Below, piece after piece: positions 1-6,991 of a stretch of 32,084 nucleotides of DNA (its first letter is position 1; every line of letters starts with the position of its first letter). Below the pieces are notes generated by a model that worked only from the letters and a program-made list of their open reading frames with translations, had not been told where the DNA came from and made no database searches. A program made the position numbers and the translations under genes. The stretch is from an uncultured Tepidamorphus sp. Lineage in GTDB: Bacteria > Pseudomonadota > Alphaproteobacteria > Rhizobiales > Tepidamorphaceae. Location of the stretch: contig CAJQNW010000155.1 in assembly GCA_905479765.1 (NCBI GenBank), forward strand, positions 1 to 32,084. Direction: 5' to 3'.

Positions 1-957
1 CATCCAGCCGCGTTCCTTGTAGTATTTTTCAGCGCCTGGATGCAGAGGAGCGGACAGCGAGTCCTTGATCATTTCCTCTTCCTTCAGGTTGGCGAAGGCG
101 GGGTGCAGGCCCTTGAAGTCGTCGAAATTCTCGAAGACCGCCTTGACCACCACGTAGACGACATCATCGGGCACATCGGCCGATGTGACGAAAGTGGCGC
201 CAACACCGAAGGCATTCACGTCGGCGTCCTGTCCGGGATACATGCCTGCCGGAATCGTGGCCTTGCGGTAGAACGGGTTGTCGGCGACCAGCTTGTCGAT
301 TTCCGGTCCGGTCGTGTTGACCAGGTTGGAGTCGCAGGTCGACAGCGTCTCCTGGGTCAGCGCCGACGGATGGCCGACCAGCCACATGTAGGCGTCGATT
401 TTGTCGTCGCACAGCGCCTGCCCGGTTTCCGCGGACTTCAGCTCAGTCGCCAGCTTGAGGTCGTCCTGGGTCCAGCCGAGTGCTGCTTCCATGATGTCCC
501 AGGTCGCGCGGCTACCCGAACCGGGATTGCCGATGTTGACGCGCTTGCCCTTCAGGTCAGTGACGTTGTTAATATTCGCGTCCTTGCGGGCGATGATCGT
601 CACCGGCTCGGGATGCACGGAGAACACCGAGCGGAGGTCCTTGAAGGGCTTGCCGTCCCACTGCTCCTTGCCTTCGTAGGCGTTGTACTGGACGTCGGAC
701 TGGGCAACGCCGAATTCGAGTTCGCCGCCCTGGATGGTGTTGACGTTGTAGACGGAACCGCCGGTCGATTCCGCCGAGCAGCGGATGCCGTGTTCCTTCC
801 GGTCCTTGTTCACCAGCCGGCAGATCGCGCCGCCGGTCGGATAATAGACGCCGGTGATACCGCCGGTGCCGATCGAGACGAATTTCTGCTGGGCCGAAGC
901 ACCGCCCGCGCCAACCGCGAGCGCAACCGCGAATGCGCCAAAAGCCAGATATCTCAT
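1..957 (-). CDS. TAXI-family TRAP transporter solute-binding protein (3' end cut by window)
   Basis: This is a periplasmic binding protein of a TRAP (ion-gradient-driven) importer of the TAXI type; the ligand cannot be read from the sequence. It starts with a signal peptide ([22 protein letters not shown], probable cleavage before QQKF). The family-typical stretch [19 protein letters not shown] follows, then [10 protein letters not shown] and the [10 protein letters not shown] segment near residue 145. The frame stays open to base 1 (319 codons, last residues KERGWM), close to the usual 320-330 aa, so only a few C-terminal residues are missing. GGAAGGAG sits 5-6 nt before the ATG. The ORF track misses it because no stop lies in the window. 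It is downstream of a creatininase-family gene on the same strand. Membrane subunits would be expected beyond the left edge. Confidence 0.9.
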   Translation of the reverse strand, partial: MRYLAFGAFAVALAVGAGGASAQQKFVSIGTGGITGVYYPTGGAICRLVNKDRKEHGIRCSAESTGGSVYNVNTIQGGELEFGVAQSDVQYNAYEGKEQWDGKPFKDLRSVFSVHPEPVTIIARKDANINNVTDLKGKRVNIGNPGSGSRATWDIMEAALGWTQDDLKLATELKSAETGQALCDDKIDAYMWLVGHPSALTQETLSTCDSNLVNTTGPEIDKLVADNPFYRKATIPAGMYPGQDADVNAFGVGATFVTSADVPDDVVYVVVKAVFENFDDFKGLHPAFANLKEEEMIKDSLSAPLHPGAEKYYKERGWM

Positions 958-1170
958 GGAAACTCCTTCCGTCGATGGTTCTTTTTGCGCCCCGGCGTTT
1001 CGCCGGTGGTTTGCATGTTTCGGGACCGCGCACGGCATCGTTTAATGATGAAGCCACCCTTCGGAGAGCGCGCCTCCCTTGCCTCGTATGTCATCTCTAA
1101 AAGCCACCTAAGACAACCCTCAAGTGCACACGACGTTATATGCAGCGCAATATTCGGCTTCGCGAACGGA
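958..1170. other. Intergenic region upstream of the TAXI gene
   Basis: This 213-bp gap separates the end of the creatininase gene from the TAXI gene, both on the minus strand. It is more AT-rich than its surroundings, so the TAXI gene may have its own promoter, but I see no convincing -35/-10 pair or sigma-54 site. A perfect small stem (CCGGCG-TTT-CGCCGG, 992-1006) lies in what would be the 5' leader of the TAXI mRNA. Confidence 0.4.
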
Positions 1171-1977
1171 TCAATCCACGAGGCGGGCCGGGTCGAAGCT
1201 GTCGATATCGTGGAGAAGGCGAAGAAAGCGATCGACGATGAATTCGGCGGCCGCACGACCTTTCCCGGCATCGGCGGCCGCGGCATTTCCGCATGCGCCG
1301 GAAGTATTGAGGTCCGCGGTCATCCAGGAAAACGCCATGCGGCCGTTGCCGCGCAAAACGTCGAACTCGCTTTCCATGGCGACGGAAGCCGGCACGAAAT
1401 CGGACGCTGCCGCCTCACGCACCAGTTGCGGGTGCAAATGCAGCATCAGCGACGTTTCGATATCGCCGCCGTGGATGCCGTGGGCGATTTCATCATCGTC
1501 GAAAAGTCCGGCGGGATAGCCCATCCGCGCCCAACTCGTGGGAACAACCAGCATGCGATAACGGATACGCAAGGCGCGTCCCGCCAGCCCCATCACCTCG
1601 CTGTTGCCCCCGTGCGAACTCATGATCACCAGCTTGCGGATGCCGGCGCGGGCAACCGAATCGCCAAGCGCTTCCAGCATGTCGAGCAGCGTCCGCGCCT
1701 CGACGCTGAGGGTGCCCGGAAAGCCGAAGTGCTCGTCGCTTTTTCCCACCGCCAGCGTCGGCAGAACCAGCGCCGGCAGCTCGGCCGGCATACGGTCCAC
1801 TGCCGCGCCGATCAGCCCGTCGGCGATGAACGTGTCGACCCCGGTCGGCAGGTGCGGGCCGTGCTGCTCGGTCGCCGCGATCGGCAGCACAGCAATCCAG
1901 CCGGACGTGTCCGCTTCGAAGTCGCCGGTGGTGAGATTTTGCCAGAAACGGCTGGGGGGAAAATTCATGTGCAGCAT
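1171..1977 (-). CDS. Creatininase-family amidohydrolase (copy 1)
   Basis: This is a metal-dependent C-N hydrolase of the creatininase fold. The family includes creatininase, the formamidopyrimidine deformylase ArfB, MftE and IolN, so the substrate is open. The metal and active-site signatures are intact: TEQHGPHLPTGVD (Glu37, His39 and Asp48 from the chosen start), MSSHGGNSEV near residue 120 and GIHGGDIETSLML near 165. The length of 268 aa is normal. The track starts at a GTG at 1983, but GGAG lies 5 nt before the ATG at 1977 and would overlap the GTG, so I choose 1977. That GGAG is contributed by the adjoining palindromic repeat. The gene is downstream of the RidA and 8-oxoguanine-deaminase-like genes. 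Its paralogue at 3886 has the same motifs but differs elsewhere. Confidence 0.88.
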   Translation of the reverse strand: MLHMNFPPSRFWQNLTTGDFEADTSGWIAVLPIAATEQHGPHLPTGVDTFIADGLIGAAVDRMPAELPALVLPTLAVGKSDEHFGFPGTLSVEARTLLDMLEALGDSVARAGIRKLVIMSSHGGNSEVMGLAGRALRIRYRMLVVPTSWARMGYPAGLFDDDEIAHGIHGGDIETSLMLHLHPQLVREAAASDFVPASVAMESEFDVLRGNGRMAFSWMTADLNTSGACGNAAAADAGKGRAAAEFIVDRFLRLLHDIDSFDPARLVD

Positions 1978-1983
1978 CGCCAC

Positions 1984-2098
1984 TCCGTCGTCATCCCGGC
2001 CGAAGCGAAGCGGAGAGCCGGGATCGGAGAGCCACCGCGCGTTCTGTGGCTCACCGATCCCCGATACACGCTGACACGCATTCCGGGATAACGACGGA
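1984..2098. repeat. Palindromic intergenic repeat (RIME/REP-like)
   Basis: This is a 115-bp imperfect palindrome. Outer arms CCGTCGTCATCCCGG and CCGGGATAACGACGG match at 14 of 15 positions when inverted. Inner arms CCGGGATCGGAGAGCCAC and GTGGCTCACCGATCCCCG also pair with few mismatches, around a short CGCGCGTTCT loop. The design and the GTCATCCCGG end resemble intergenic mosaic palindromes widespread in alphaproteobacterial genomes; that family assignment is from memory. It lies between the deaminase gene and creatininase copy 1, and its edge carries the GGAG used by the latter. I found no second full copy in this window. Confidence 0.75.
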
Positions 2099-2116
2099 CG
2101 GGACGTTCACTGGGCA

Positions 2117-3457
2117 CTACAACGCCTCCAGAAAGCGCTTCGCCGCCGCGCCGTGCTCGACCCTCAGCCGCGCGACGTCGATCCCGACAGGCATGCCGTC
2201 CTCGATAGTCCACTCGCCCGAGATCATCACCCGGTCGGCCTGATGCGCCCCGCACAACACGAGGGCCGCCAGCGGATCGCCGGAGCCGGAGAACCTGAGC
2301 TCGTCGAGCGTGTACAGGGCCAGGTCGGCCTGCTTGCCGACCGCGATCGCGCCGATATCGTCACGCCCCAGGCACCGCGCTGACCCTTCTGTCGCCCAGC
2401 GCAGCACGTCGAAATGCGTGACCGCGCCGGAGCCGTAGGTCAGCCGGTTGATCATCAGCGCGTGCCGCACGCCTTCCATCAGGTTGGAGTTGTCGTTGGA
2501 CGCCGAGCCGTCGACGCCCAGACCCACCGGCACGCCGGCGGCTTCCAGTTCCTTGGTGCGGCACTGGCCCGATGCCAGCACCATGTTCGAGGTCGGGCAA
2601 TGGCTCACCCCGACGCGGTGCTTGCCGAGCCGGTCGACTTCGGCGTCGTTGAAATGGATGCCGTGCGCCAGCCACACCTTGTCGTTCAGCCAGCCCAGTT
2701 CCTCGAGATACTCGACCGGCCGGCAGCCGAAGTGTTCGAGACAGTAGGCGTCCTCGTCGTGGGTTTCGCCGAGATGGGTGTGGAGACGACAATCGAATCG
2801 CTCGGCAAGCGCGACCGACTCCGTCATCAGCCGCTTGGTGACCGTGAACGGCGCGCACGGCGCGAGCGCCACACGGATCAGCCCGCCCTCACTGGCATTG
2901 TGATAGCGCGACAGCACGCGCTCGCAGTCGGCCAGGATCGTGTCCTCGTCCTGGACGACGCTGTCGGGCGGCAGGCCGCCGTCCTTCACGGACAGGTTCA
3001 TCGAACCGCGCGTCACCGTCATCCGCATGCCGAGCGCGGTCGCCTCCTCGACCTGGATGTCCATGGCGCTTTCGAGGCCGTCGGGGAACAGGTAGTGGTG
3101 GTCGGAGGCCGCCGTGCAGCCCGACATCATCAGTTCCGTCAGCGCCAGCCGCGTCGCCAGACGGAAGCCCTCGGGCGTCAGCCGGCTCCAGATCGGATAC
3201 AGCGCCTGCAGCCAGGGAAACAGCTCCTTGTTGATGGCGTCCGGATGCGCCCGGGTCAGCGTCTGGTAGAAATGGTGATGGGTGTTGACGAGGCCCGGCA
3301 GCACCGCGTGGCGGCTTGCGTCGAAGACCGTGTCGACGGGAGCCGCCGGCTCTTTTCCCACGCCAACCAGTTCGACGATCCGGCCATTCTCGACGACGAT
3401 GCCGCGTTCCGCGCCTTCTGCGAGGATCGCCAGCGGATCCTTGATCCAATTGCGCAT
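2117..3457 (-). CDS. 8-oxoguanine deaminase-like amidohydrolase
   Basis: This belongs to the COG0402 amidohydrolase group, closest in pattern to 8-oxoguanine deaminase (8-oxoguanine to urate and ammonia) and its hydroxyatrazine-hydrolase-like relatives. A short beta domain is followed by the TIM barrel. Visible metal and catalytic motifs are VNTHHHFYQT (HxH near residue 60), HTHLGETHDED (His and Glu near 230), WLAHGIHF (His near 265) and GVDGSASND (Asp near 315). The C-terminal GKQADLALY strand pair closes the beta domain. The track starts at a GTG, but AAGGAG is 5 nt before the ATG at 3457, giving 446 aa. Only 2 nt separate it from the upstream RidA gene, so the two are co-transcribed. The exact substrate (8-oxoguanine versus another aminated purine or triazine) is inferred. 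Confidence 0.85.
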   Translation of the reverse strand: MRNWIKDPLAILAEGAERGIVVENGRIVELVGVGKEPAAPVDTVFDASRHAVLPGLVNTHHHFYQTLTRAHPDAINKELFPWLQALYPIWSRLTPEGFRLATRLALTELMMSGCTAASDHHYLFPDGLESAMDIQVEEATALGMRMTVTRGSMNLSVKDGGLPPDSVVQDEDTILADCERVLSRYHNASEGGLIRVALAPCAPFTVTKRLMTESVALAERFDCRLHTHLGETHDEDAYCLEHFGCRPVEYLEELGWLNDKVWLAHGIHFNDAEVDRLGKHRVGVSHCPTSNMVLASGQCRTKELEAAGVPVGLGVDGSASNDNSNLMEGVRHALMINRLTYGSGAVTHFDVLRWATEGSARCLGRDDIGAIAVGKQADLALYTLDELRFSGSGDPLAALVLCGAHQADRVMISGEWTIEDGMPVGIDVARLRVEHGAAAKRFLEAL

Positions 3458-3459
3458 CG

Positions 3460-3846
3460 TCACTCCTTCGCCGCCACGACTTCGACCTCGACCTTGAATT
3501 CCTCTCGCGCAAACCCCGAGACCACCATCAGCGTCGAAGCCGGCGGCGGATCGGCGGTGAATTCATCCCGCGCCGCCATGTAGTCCTTCAGGTAGGCCCG
3601 GTCGGATACGAATCCGTTGATGCGGATGATATCGGCGAGCGTCATGCCGGCGGACTGAAGAATGACGCGGATGTTCTCGAAGCACAGCCGCGTCTGTTCG
3701 GCCGCGCCTTCGGGGATGGCGTCGCCCGATCCGATGCCGAGCTGCCCGGAGCAGAACATCAGCCGGGCGCCCGCCTCGACCTCGACGCCATGACTGTAGC
3801 GGGCGAAGGGAGGACGGATGCCTCCCGGCGTGTGATGGGTTACCAT
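3460..3846 (-). CDS. RidA/YjgF/UK114-family protein
   Basis: This is a small trimeric-type Rid protein of 128 aa, a normal length. Classical RidA hydrolyses reactive enamine/imine intermediates. The fold is recognisable from FCSGQLGI near residue 32, the QTRLCFENI helix and the VEVEVVA end. The catalytic Arg of classical RidA, found in the PARS-type motif, is replaced: the segment reads PPPASTLMVV with Ala at that place. It therefore looks like one of the Rid subfamilies without the Arg, and imine deaminase activity is doubtful. It is the first gene of the minus-strand run with the deaminase and creatininase, which suggests handling of a nitrogenous intermediate there. Its ATG is only 39 bp from the start of the divergent creatininase copy 2. 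Confidence 0.9.
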   Translation of the reverse strand: MVTHHTPGGIRPPFARYSHGVEVEAGARLMFCSGQLGIGSGDAIPEGAAEQTRLCFENIRVILQSAGMTLADIIRINGFVSDRAYLKDYMAARDEFTADPPPASTLMVVSGFAREEFKVEVEVVAAKE

Positions 3847-3885
3847 GGTTGTTCCCGCCGAATGATTTCCGATCCGGAGACGCTA

Positions 3886-4683
3886 ATGACCGCCACGCGC
3901 CGCTGGCAAGACCTTACGACAGTTGATTTCGAATCCCTCGACCCGAACCGGACCGTCGCGGTGCTTCCCGTGGGCGCCATCGAACAGCACGGGCCGCATC
4001 TTCCCGTGGCGACCGATGCCCTCGTCGCCCAGGCCGTGGCGGAAGCCGCGGTCGCGGCGGCTGATCCCGATCTGCCCGTCCTGCTATTGCCCACCATGCC
4101 GGTCGGCAAGTCGAACGAACACATCGATTTCCCGGGCACGCTGACGTTGCCCGCAGAGACGCTGATAGGGCTGTGGCGCGAGATCGGCGAGAGCGTCGCC
4201 CGCTCCGGCGTCCGCAAGATGCTGTTCATCAACGCCCACGGCGGCCAGCCGCAGGTCATGGAAATCGTCGTCCGCGAACTCAGGGTCCGCAGGGAAATGC
4301 TCTGCGTCACCTCGAGCTGGTGGCATATGGGCATGCCGGGCGGACTGATCCCGCCGGAAGAATCCAGACACGGCATCCACGGCGGCATGGTCGAGACCTC
4401 GCTGATCCTGCACCTGGCCTCGGACCTCGTCCACATGGACAAGGCGGAGAATTTCACCCCGGTCATGGCCGAGATCGCTTCAGACAACGAAAAGCTCACC
4501 TATGTCGGCGGCGTCGGCATCGGCTGGCAGGCCCAGGATATCCATCCCGCCGGCGTGGCGGGCGACGCCACCAAAGCGACGCCGGAGATCGGCAAGGCCG
4601 TTTTCGAACATGTCATTGCCGGTTACGCCAGGCTCCTCGCCGAAATCTCCGAATATCCACTCTCGCGGATCAAACGGCGATAG
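3886..4683 (+). CDS. Creatininase-family amidohydrolase (copy 2)
   Basis: This is a second creatininase-fold metal hydrolase, 265 aa. Motifs are GAIEQHGPHLPVATD near residue 35, INAHGGQPQV near 118 and SRHGIHGGMVETSLIL near 165, so the metal site is complete. The track gives a 297-aa frame, but GGAG at 3876-3879 lies 6 nt before the ATG at 3886 and the family domain begins there (RRWQDLTTVDF). The extra N-terminus would overlap the divergent RidA gene. Compared with copy 1, the HGGN is HGGQ and the HGGDIE is HGGMVE, which suggests a different ligand rather than a recent duplicate. It ends 12 bp before the convergent phosphoesterase gene. Confidence 0.87.
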   Translation: MTATRRWQDLTTVDFESLDPNRTVAVLPVGAIEQHGPHLPVATDALVAQAVAEAAVAAADPDLPVLLLPTMPVGKSNEHIDFPGTLTLPAETLIGLWREIGESVARSGVRKMLFINAHGGQPQVMEIVVRELRVRREMLCVTSSWWHMGMPGGLIPPEESRHGIHGGMVETSLILHLASDLVHMDKAENFTPVMAEIASDNEKLTYVGGVGIGWQAQDIHPAGVAGDATKATPEIGKAVFEHVIAGYARLLAEISEYPLSRIKRR

Positions 4684-4695
4684 CCCCCTGTTGCC

Positions 4696-5490
4696 CTACC
4701 CGAACAGCATGCTGGGGCCGTGATCCCCGATATAGCTGATATGACTGACGATCCCGTTGCCGGGCCGCCACAGGTGCAGCAGACAGGCCGGCGGTTCGGC
4801 GATCCACGCGGCGGGGTTGTTCTCGGCGATATCGAGTGCCACGTGATGCGCGGTACCCGGCGCGATCATCGCGATGGTGCCCGCGAAGCGCGTCTGGATC
4901 GCGCGGTGAACATGGCCGCAGGCCACCACCTCGACGTGACCGTGACGAGCCACGACATCGGCCAGCGCGTCGCAATCCTCGAGCATGATCGCATCCATGA
5001 AGCCGATGCCGGTCCTGAACGGCGGATGGTGCAGGAATACAAGCGTCGGCCGCTCGGGTGCGGCGCTCAGTGTATCGTCGAGCCACCGAAGCTGCGCGCC
5101 GCCGATCCGGCCGCCATCCTGCCCTTCAACCAGCGTATCGAGGCCAATGAGCCGGACCGGATGGTCCTCGACGGCGTACCGCAGGGGTCCGTCCGCCGGC
5201 AGTACGCCGGTAAACGACAGATGGCGCCGCATCAGGTCGCGGCGATCGTGATTGCCGGGGATCGGATAGACCGGCATCGGCAGCCGGCTCAGCAGGCCGG
5301 CCAGCGCCGCGTAGTCCTCGTCGTCGCCGTCGTTGACGAGATCACCGGTCACGATCACCGCGTCGGGCCGGGGTGTCAGGGCCTCGAGGTGTTTGACCGC
5401 GTTTACAAGCGCGCCATGAGCATCTACCGCGTCGAACAGGCGTACGCCGTCGATGCGATAGTGGAGGTCGGTAATCTGGGCAATCAGCAC
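4696..5490 (-). CDS. GpdQ-like class III metallophosphoesterase
   Basis: This is a binuclear metallophosphodiesterase of the GpdQ/Rv0805 (class III cyclic nucleotide phosphodiesterase) type, 264 aa. All metal motifs are present: DLH (Asp8, His10), GDLVNDG (Asp50), GNHD (Asn80, His81), LHHPP (near 155) and GHVH (His193, His195). The track start at 5538 is wrong: GGGGAG lies 6 nt before a GTG at 5490, and with that start the ligand positions match those I recall for GpdQ (D8, H10, D50, N80). The likely substrates are phosphodiesters such as glycerophosphodiesters or cyclic nucleotides; the true one is unknown. It converges on creatininase copy 2 and diverges from the sigma-54 operon. Confidence 0.87.
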   Translation of the reverse strand: MLIAQITDLHYRIDGVRLFDAVDAHGALVNAVKHLEALTPRPDAVIVTGDLVNDGDDEDYAALAGLLSRLPMPVYPIPGNHDRRDLMRRHLSFTGVLPADGPLRYAVEDHPVRLIGLDTLVEGQDGGRIGGAQLRWLDDTLSAAPERPTLVFLHHPPFRTGIGFMDAIMLEDCDALADVVARHGHVEVVACGHVHRAIQTRFAGTIAMIAPGTAHHVALDIAENNPAAWIAEPPACLLHLWRPGNGIVSHISYIGDHGPSMLFG

Positions 5491-5849
5491 GATCGGCTCC
5501 CCGAAAATCGATGGAAACTGGTCTCCGTGTCGCAACACACCAAATTCGCGGCTTTGTCGAGCCTGTTCCCTTCCCCGGACGTGATGTTAGGCTGGAGATC
5601 TGACGGCTGACTGCCTCATTCTTGGGCATCAGGATAATTAAGGACGCAGTCCGTCCGGGTCTCTCGCCCTCTCGCGGCGAATCCCGTAGCGGATGGGGGT
5701 GGCATGGTGTTTGCTCGAACACTCCGGTTCGACGCGCGGCAGGTTGCGCGGTTACGTGGTCTTCCCGGGAATCGCTCCGGTGTCCCCGGTTTCCAGTTTA
5801 CGGCGTGCCGCTTCGGCGCCCGGTCCTCAAACATGGGAGGTGTTTCGTG
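5491..5849. other. 359-bp regulatory gap between divergent genes
   Basis: There is no gene here. On the plus strand it holds a near-consensus sigma-54 promoter (separate entry) and the leader of the binding-protein gene. A short palindrome GTGT-CGCA-ACAC (5527-5538) lies about 165 bp upstream of that promoter, where an enhancer-binding activator could sit, but it does not match the NtrC consensus well. I looked for TPP, guanidine (ykkC) and other riboswitch cores and saw none. Confidence 0.5.
5700..5715 (+). promoter_or_regulatory. Sigma-54 (RpoN) -24/-12 promoter
   Basis: The sequence TGGCATGGTGTTTGCT matches the sigma-54 consensus TGGCACG-N4-TTGCW at all but one fixed position (C to T). 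The invariant GG and GC are exactly 10 nt apart. Transcription would begin about a dozen bases downstream, giving a leader of roughly 120 nt to the ABC binding-protein gene. Sigma-54 control in alphaproteobacteria often goes with nitrogen limitation through NtrC, which suits the operon's content. It lies inside the over-long track ORF starting at 5622, which also argues against that upstream start. Confidence 0.7.
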
Positions 5850-6863
5850 ATGTCTTTACTACTGCGTTCAGCTACCGCCATTGGCGCGATGCTGGCTGCC
5901 GTCGGGCTTGCCAGCCCCGCTGCGGCCCTCGATGAAGTTACCTTCGGCACGAACTGGCTCGCCCAGGCCGAACACGGCGGCTTCTACCAGGCGATCGCCG
6001 ACGGCACCTACGAAAAGCACGGCCTCAAGGTCACGATCCGCCAGGGCGGGCCGCAAGCCGGCAACCAGGCGCTGCTGATCGCCGGGAAGATCCAGTTCTA
6101 TATGCAGGGCAACATGCTGTCGCCCTTCGACGCCGCCGAACAGGACATCCCGGTGATCGAGGTCGCCGCGATCTTCCAGAAGGAGCCGCAGGTGCTGCTC
6201 GCTCACCCCGATGCCGGCGTCGAGAAATTCGAGGATCTCGCCAAGCTGCCGACGCTGTTCCTGTCGAAGGACGGCTATTCGTCCTATTTCCTGTGGATGA
6301 AATCGGCCTTCGAGGGCTTCAACGACGCCCAGTACAAGCCCTATACCTTCAATCCGGCGCCATTCATTGCCGACAAGGAATCCGCGCAGCAGGGCTACAT
6401 CACGTCAGAGCCCTACGCCATCGAAAAGGAAGCAGGCTGGGCACCGAAATTGTTCCTGCTCGCCGACGAGGGCTTCAACACCTACTCGACGCTGATCGAA
6501 GGCATGAAGGACTACGTGGACGCCAATCCCGATATCACCAAGCGCTTTGTCGAAGCCTCGATCATCGGCTGGTACAACTACCTGTATGGCGACAACACCG
6601 CCGCCAACGCGCTCATCAAGACCGACAACCCCGAGATGACCGACGAGCAGATCGCCTTTTCCATCGCCAAGATGAAGGAATACGGCATCGTCGATTCTGG
6701 CGACACTGAGACCAAGGGCATCGGCTGCATGACGGACGAGCGCCAGAAGGACTTCTACGAAAAGATGGTCAAGGCCGGCGTCGTCAAGGCCGGTATCGAC
6801 TACACGACCACCTATACGACGGAGTATGTCTGCAAGGGCGTCGGTCTCGACCTCAAGAAGTAG
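5850..6863 (+). CDS. ABC transporter substrate-binding protein, NMT1/THI5-like
   Basis: This is the periplasmic ligand-binding component of an importer related to ThiY/SsuA/TauA, 337 aa. The signal peptide MSLLLRSATAIGAMLAAVGLASPAAA is followed by the mature start LDEVTFGTNWLAQAEHGGFY, the typical first strand and loop of NMT1-type proteins. IRQGGPQAGNQALLIAGK and the YITSEPYAIEKE hinge region follow. Members bind formylaminopyrimidines, aromatic or sulfonated compounds and other small rings; the ligand here is unknown. GGGAGG lies 9 nt before the ATG at 5850 and 6 nt before a GTG at 5847, so either may be used. The track start at 5622 is too early. It is the first gene of the sigma-54 operon, followed by two stem-loops and the ATPase gene. 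Confidence 0.9.
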   Translation: MSLLLRSATAIGAMLAAVGLASPAAALDEVTFGTNWLAQAEHGGFYQAIADGTYEKHGLKVTIRQGGPQAGNQALLIAGKIQFYMQGNMLSPFDAAEQDIPVIEVAAIFQKEPQVLLAHPDAGVEKFEDLAKLPTLFLSKDGYSSYFLWMKSAFEGFNDAQYKPYTFNPAPFIADKESAQQGYITSEPYAIEKEAGWAPKLFLLADEGFNTYSTLIEGMKDYVDANPDITKRFVEASIIGWYNYLYGDNTAANALIKTDNPEMTDEQIAFSIAKMKEYGIVDSGDTETKGIGCMTDERQKDFYEKMVKAGVVKAGIDYTTTYTTEYVCKGVGLDLKK

Positions 6864-6868
6864 CGAGA

Positions 6869-6925
6869 CGAGCCCGTAGCGGCTCGCACTCAACAACCGA
6901 TGGCGGGGCCCGGCGTCGCCATCGG
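6869..6925 (+). repeat. Two stem-loops between binding-protein and ATPase genes
   Basis: Immediately after the stop codon there is a 6-bp stem (CGAGCC-cgtagc-GGCTCG, 6869-6886). It is followed by a perfect 9-bp stem (CCGATGGCG, 11-nt loop, CGCCATCGG, 6897-6925). No T-run follows, so a full terminator is unlikely. Such hairpins after a binding-protein gene often protect its mRNA or cause partial termination so that it is made in excess over the ATPase and permease. Confidence 0.65.
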
Positions 6926-6991
6926 TATCAGCAACCAGCGGCGAGTACGTTCACCGACGCCGGCTTCCTGGCGAAAAACGGAGGCGACCTC

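Noticed and set aside
992-1006. CCGGCG-TTT-CGCCGG stem as a terminator
   Set aside because: On the minus strand, the only direction of transcription here, no T-run follows, and it lies in the leader of the TAXI gene rather than after a gene.
40-2091. 683-aa plus-strand ORF across the TAXI and creatininase genes
   Set aside because: It is antisense to two well-recognised genes and crosses the intergenic gap. Its protein is Arg/His/Val-rich with no family pattern, as expected for a GC-rich shadow frame.
5491-5849. TPP or guanidine-I/II riboswitch before the NMT1-type binding protein
   Set aside because: These were considered because such importers can carry them. I found no CTGAGA core, no ykkC conserved blocks and no paired ACGR-loop hairpins.
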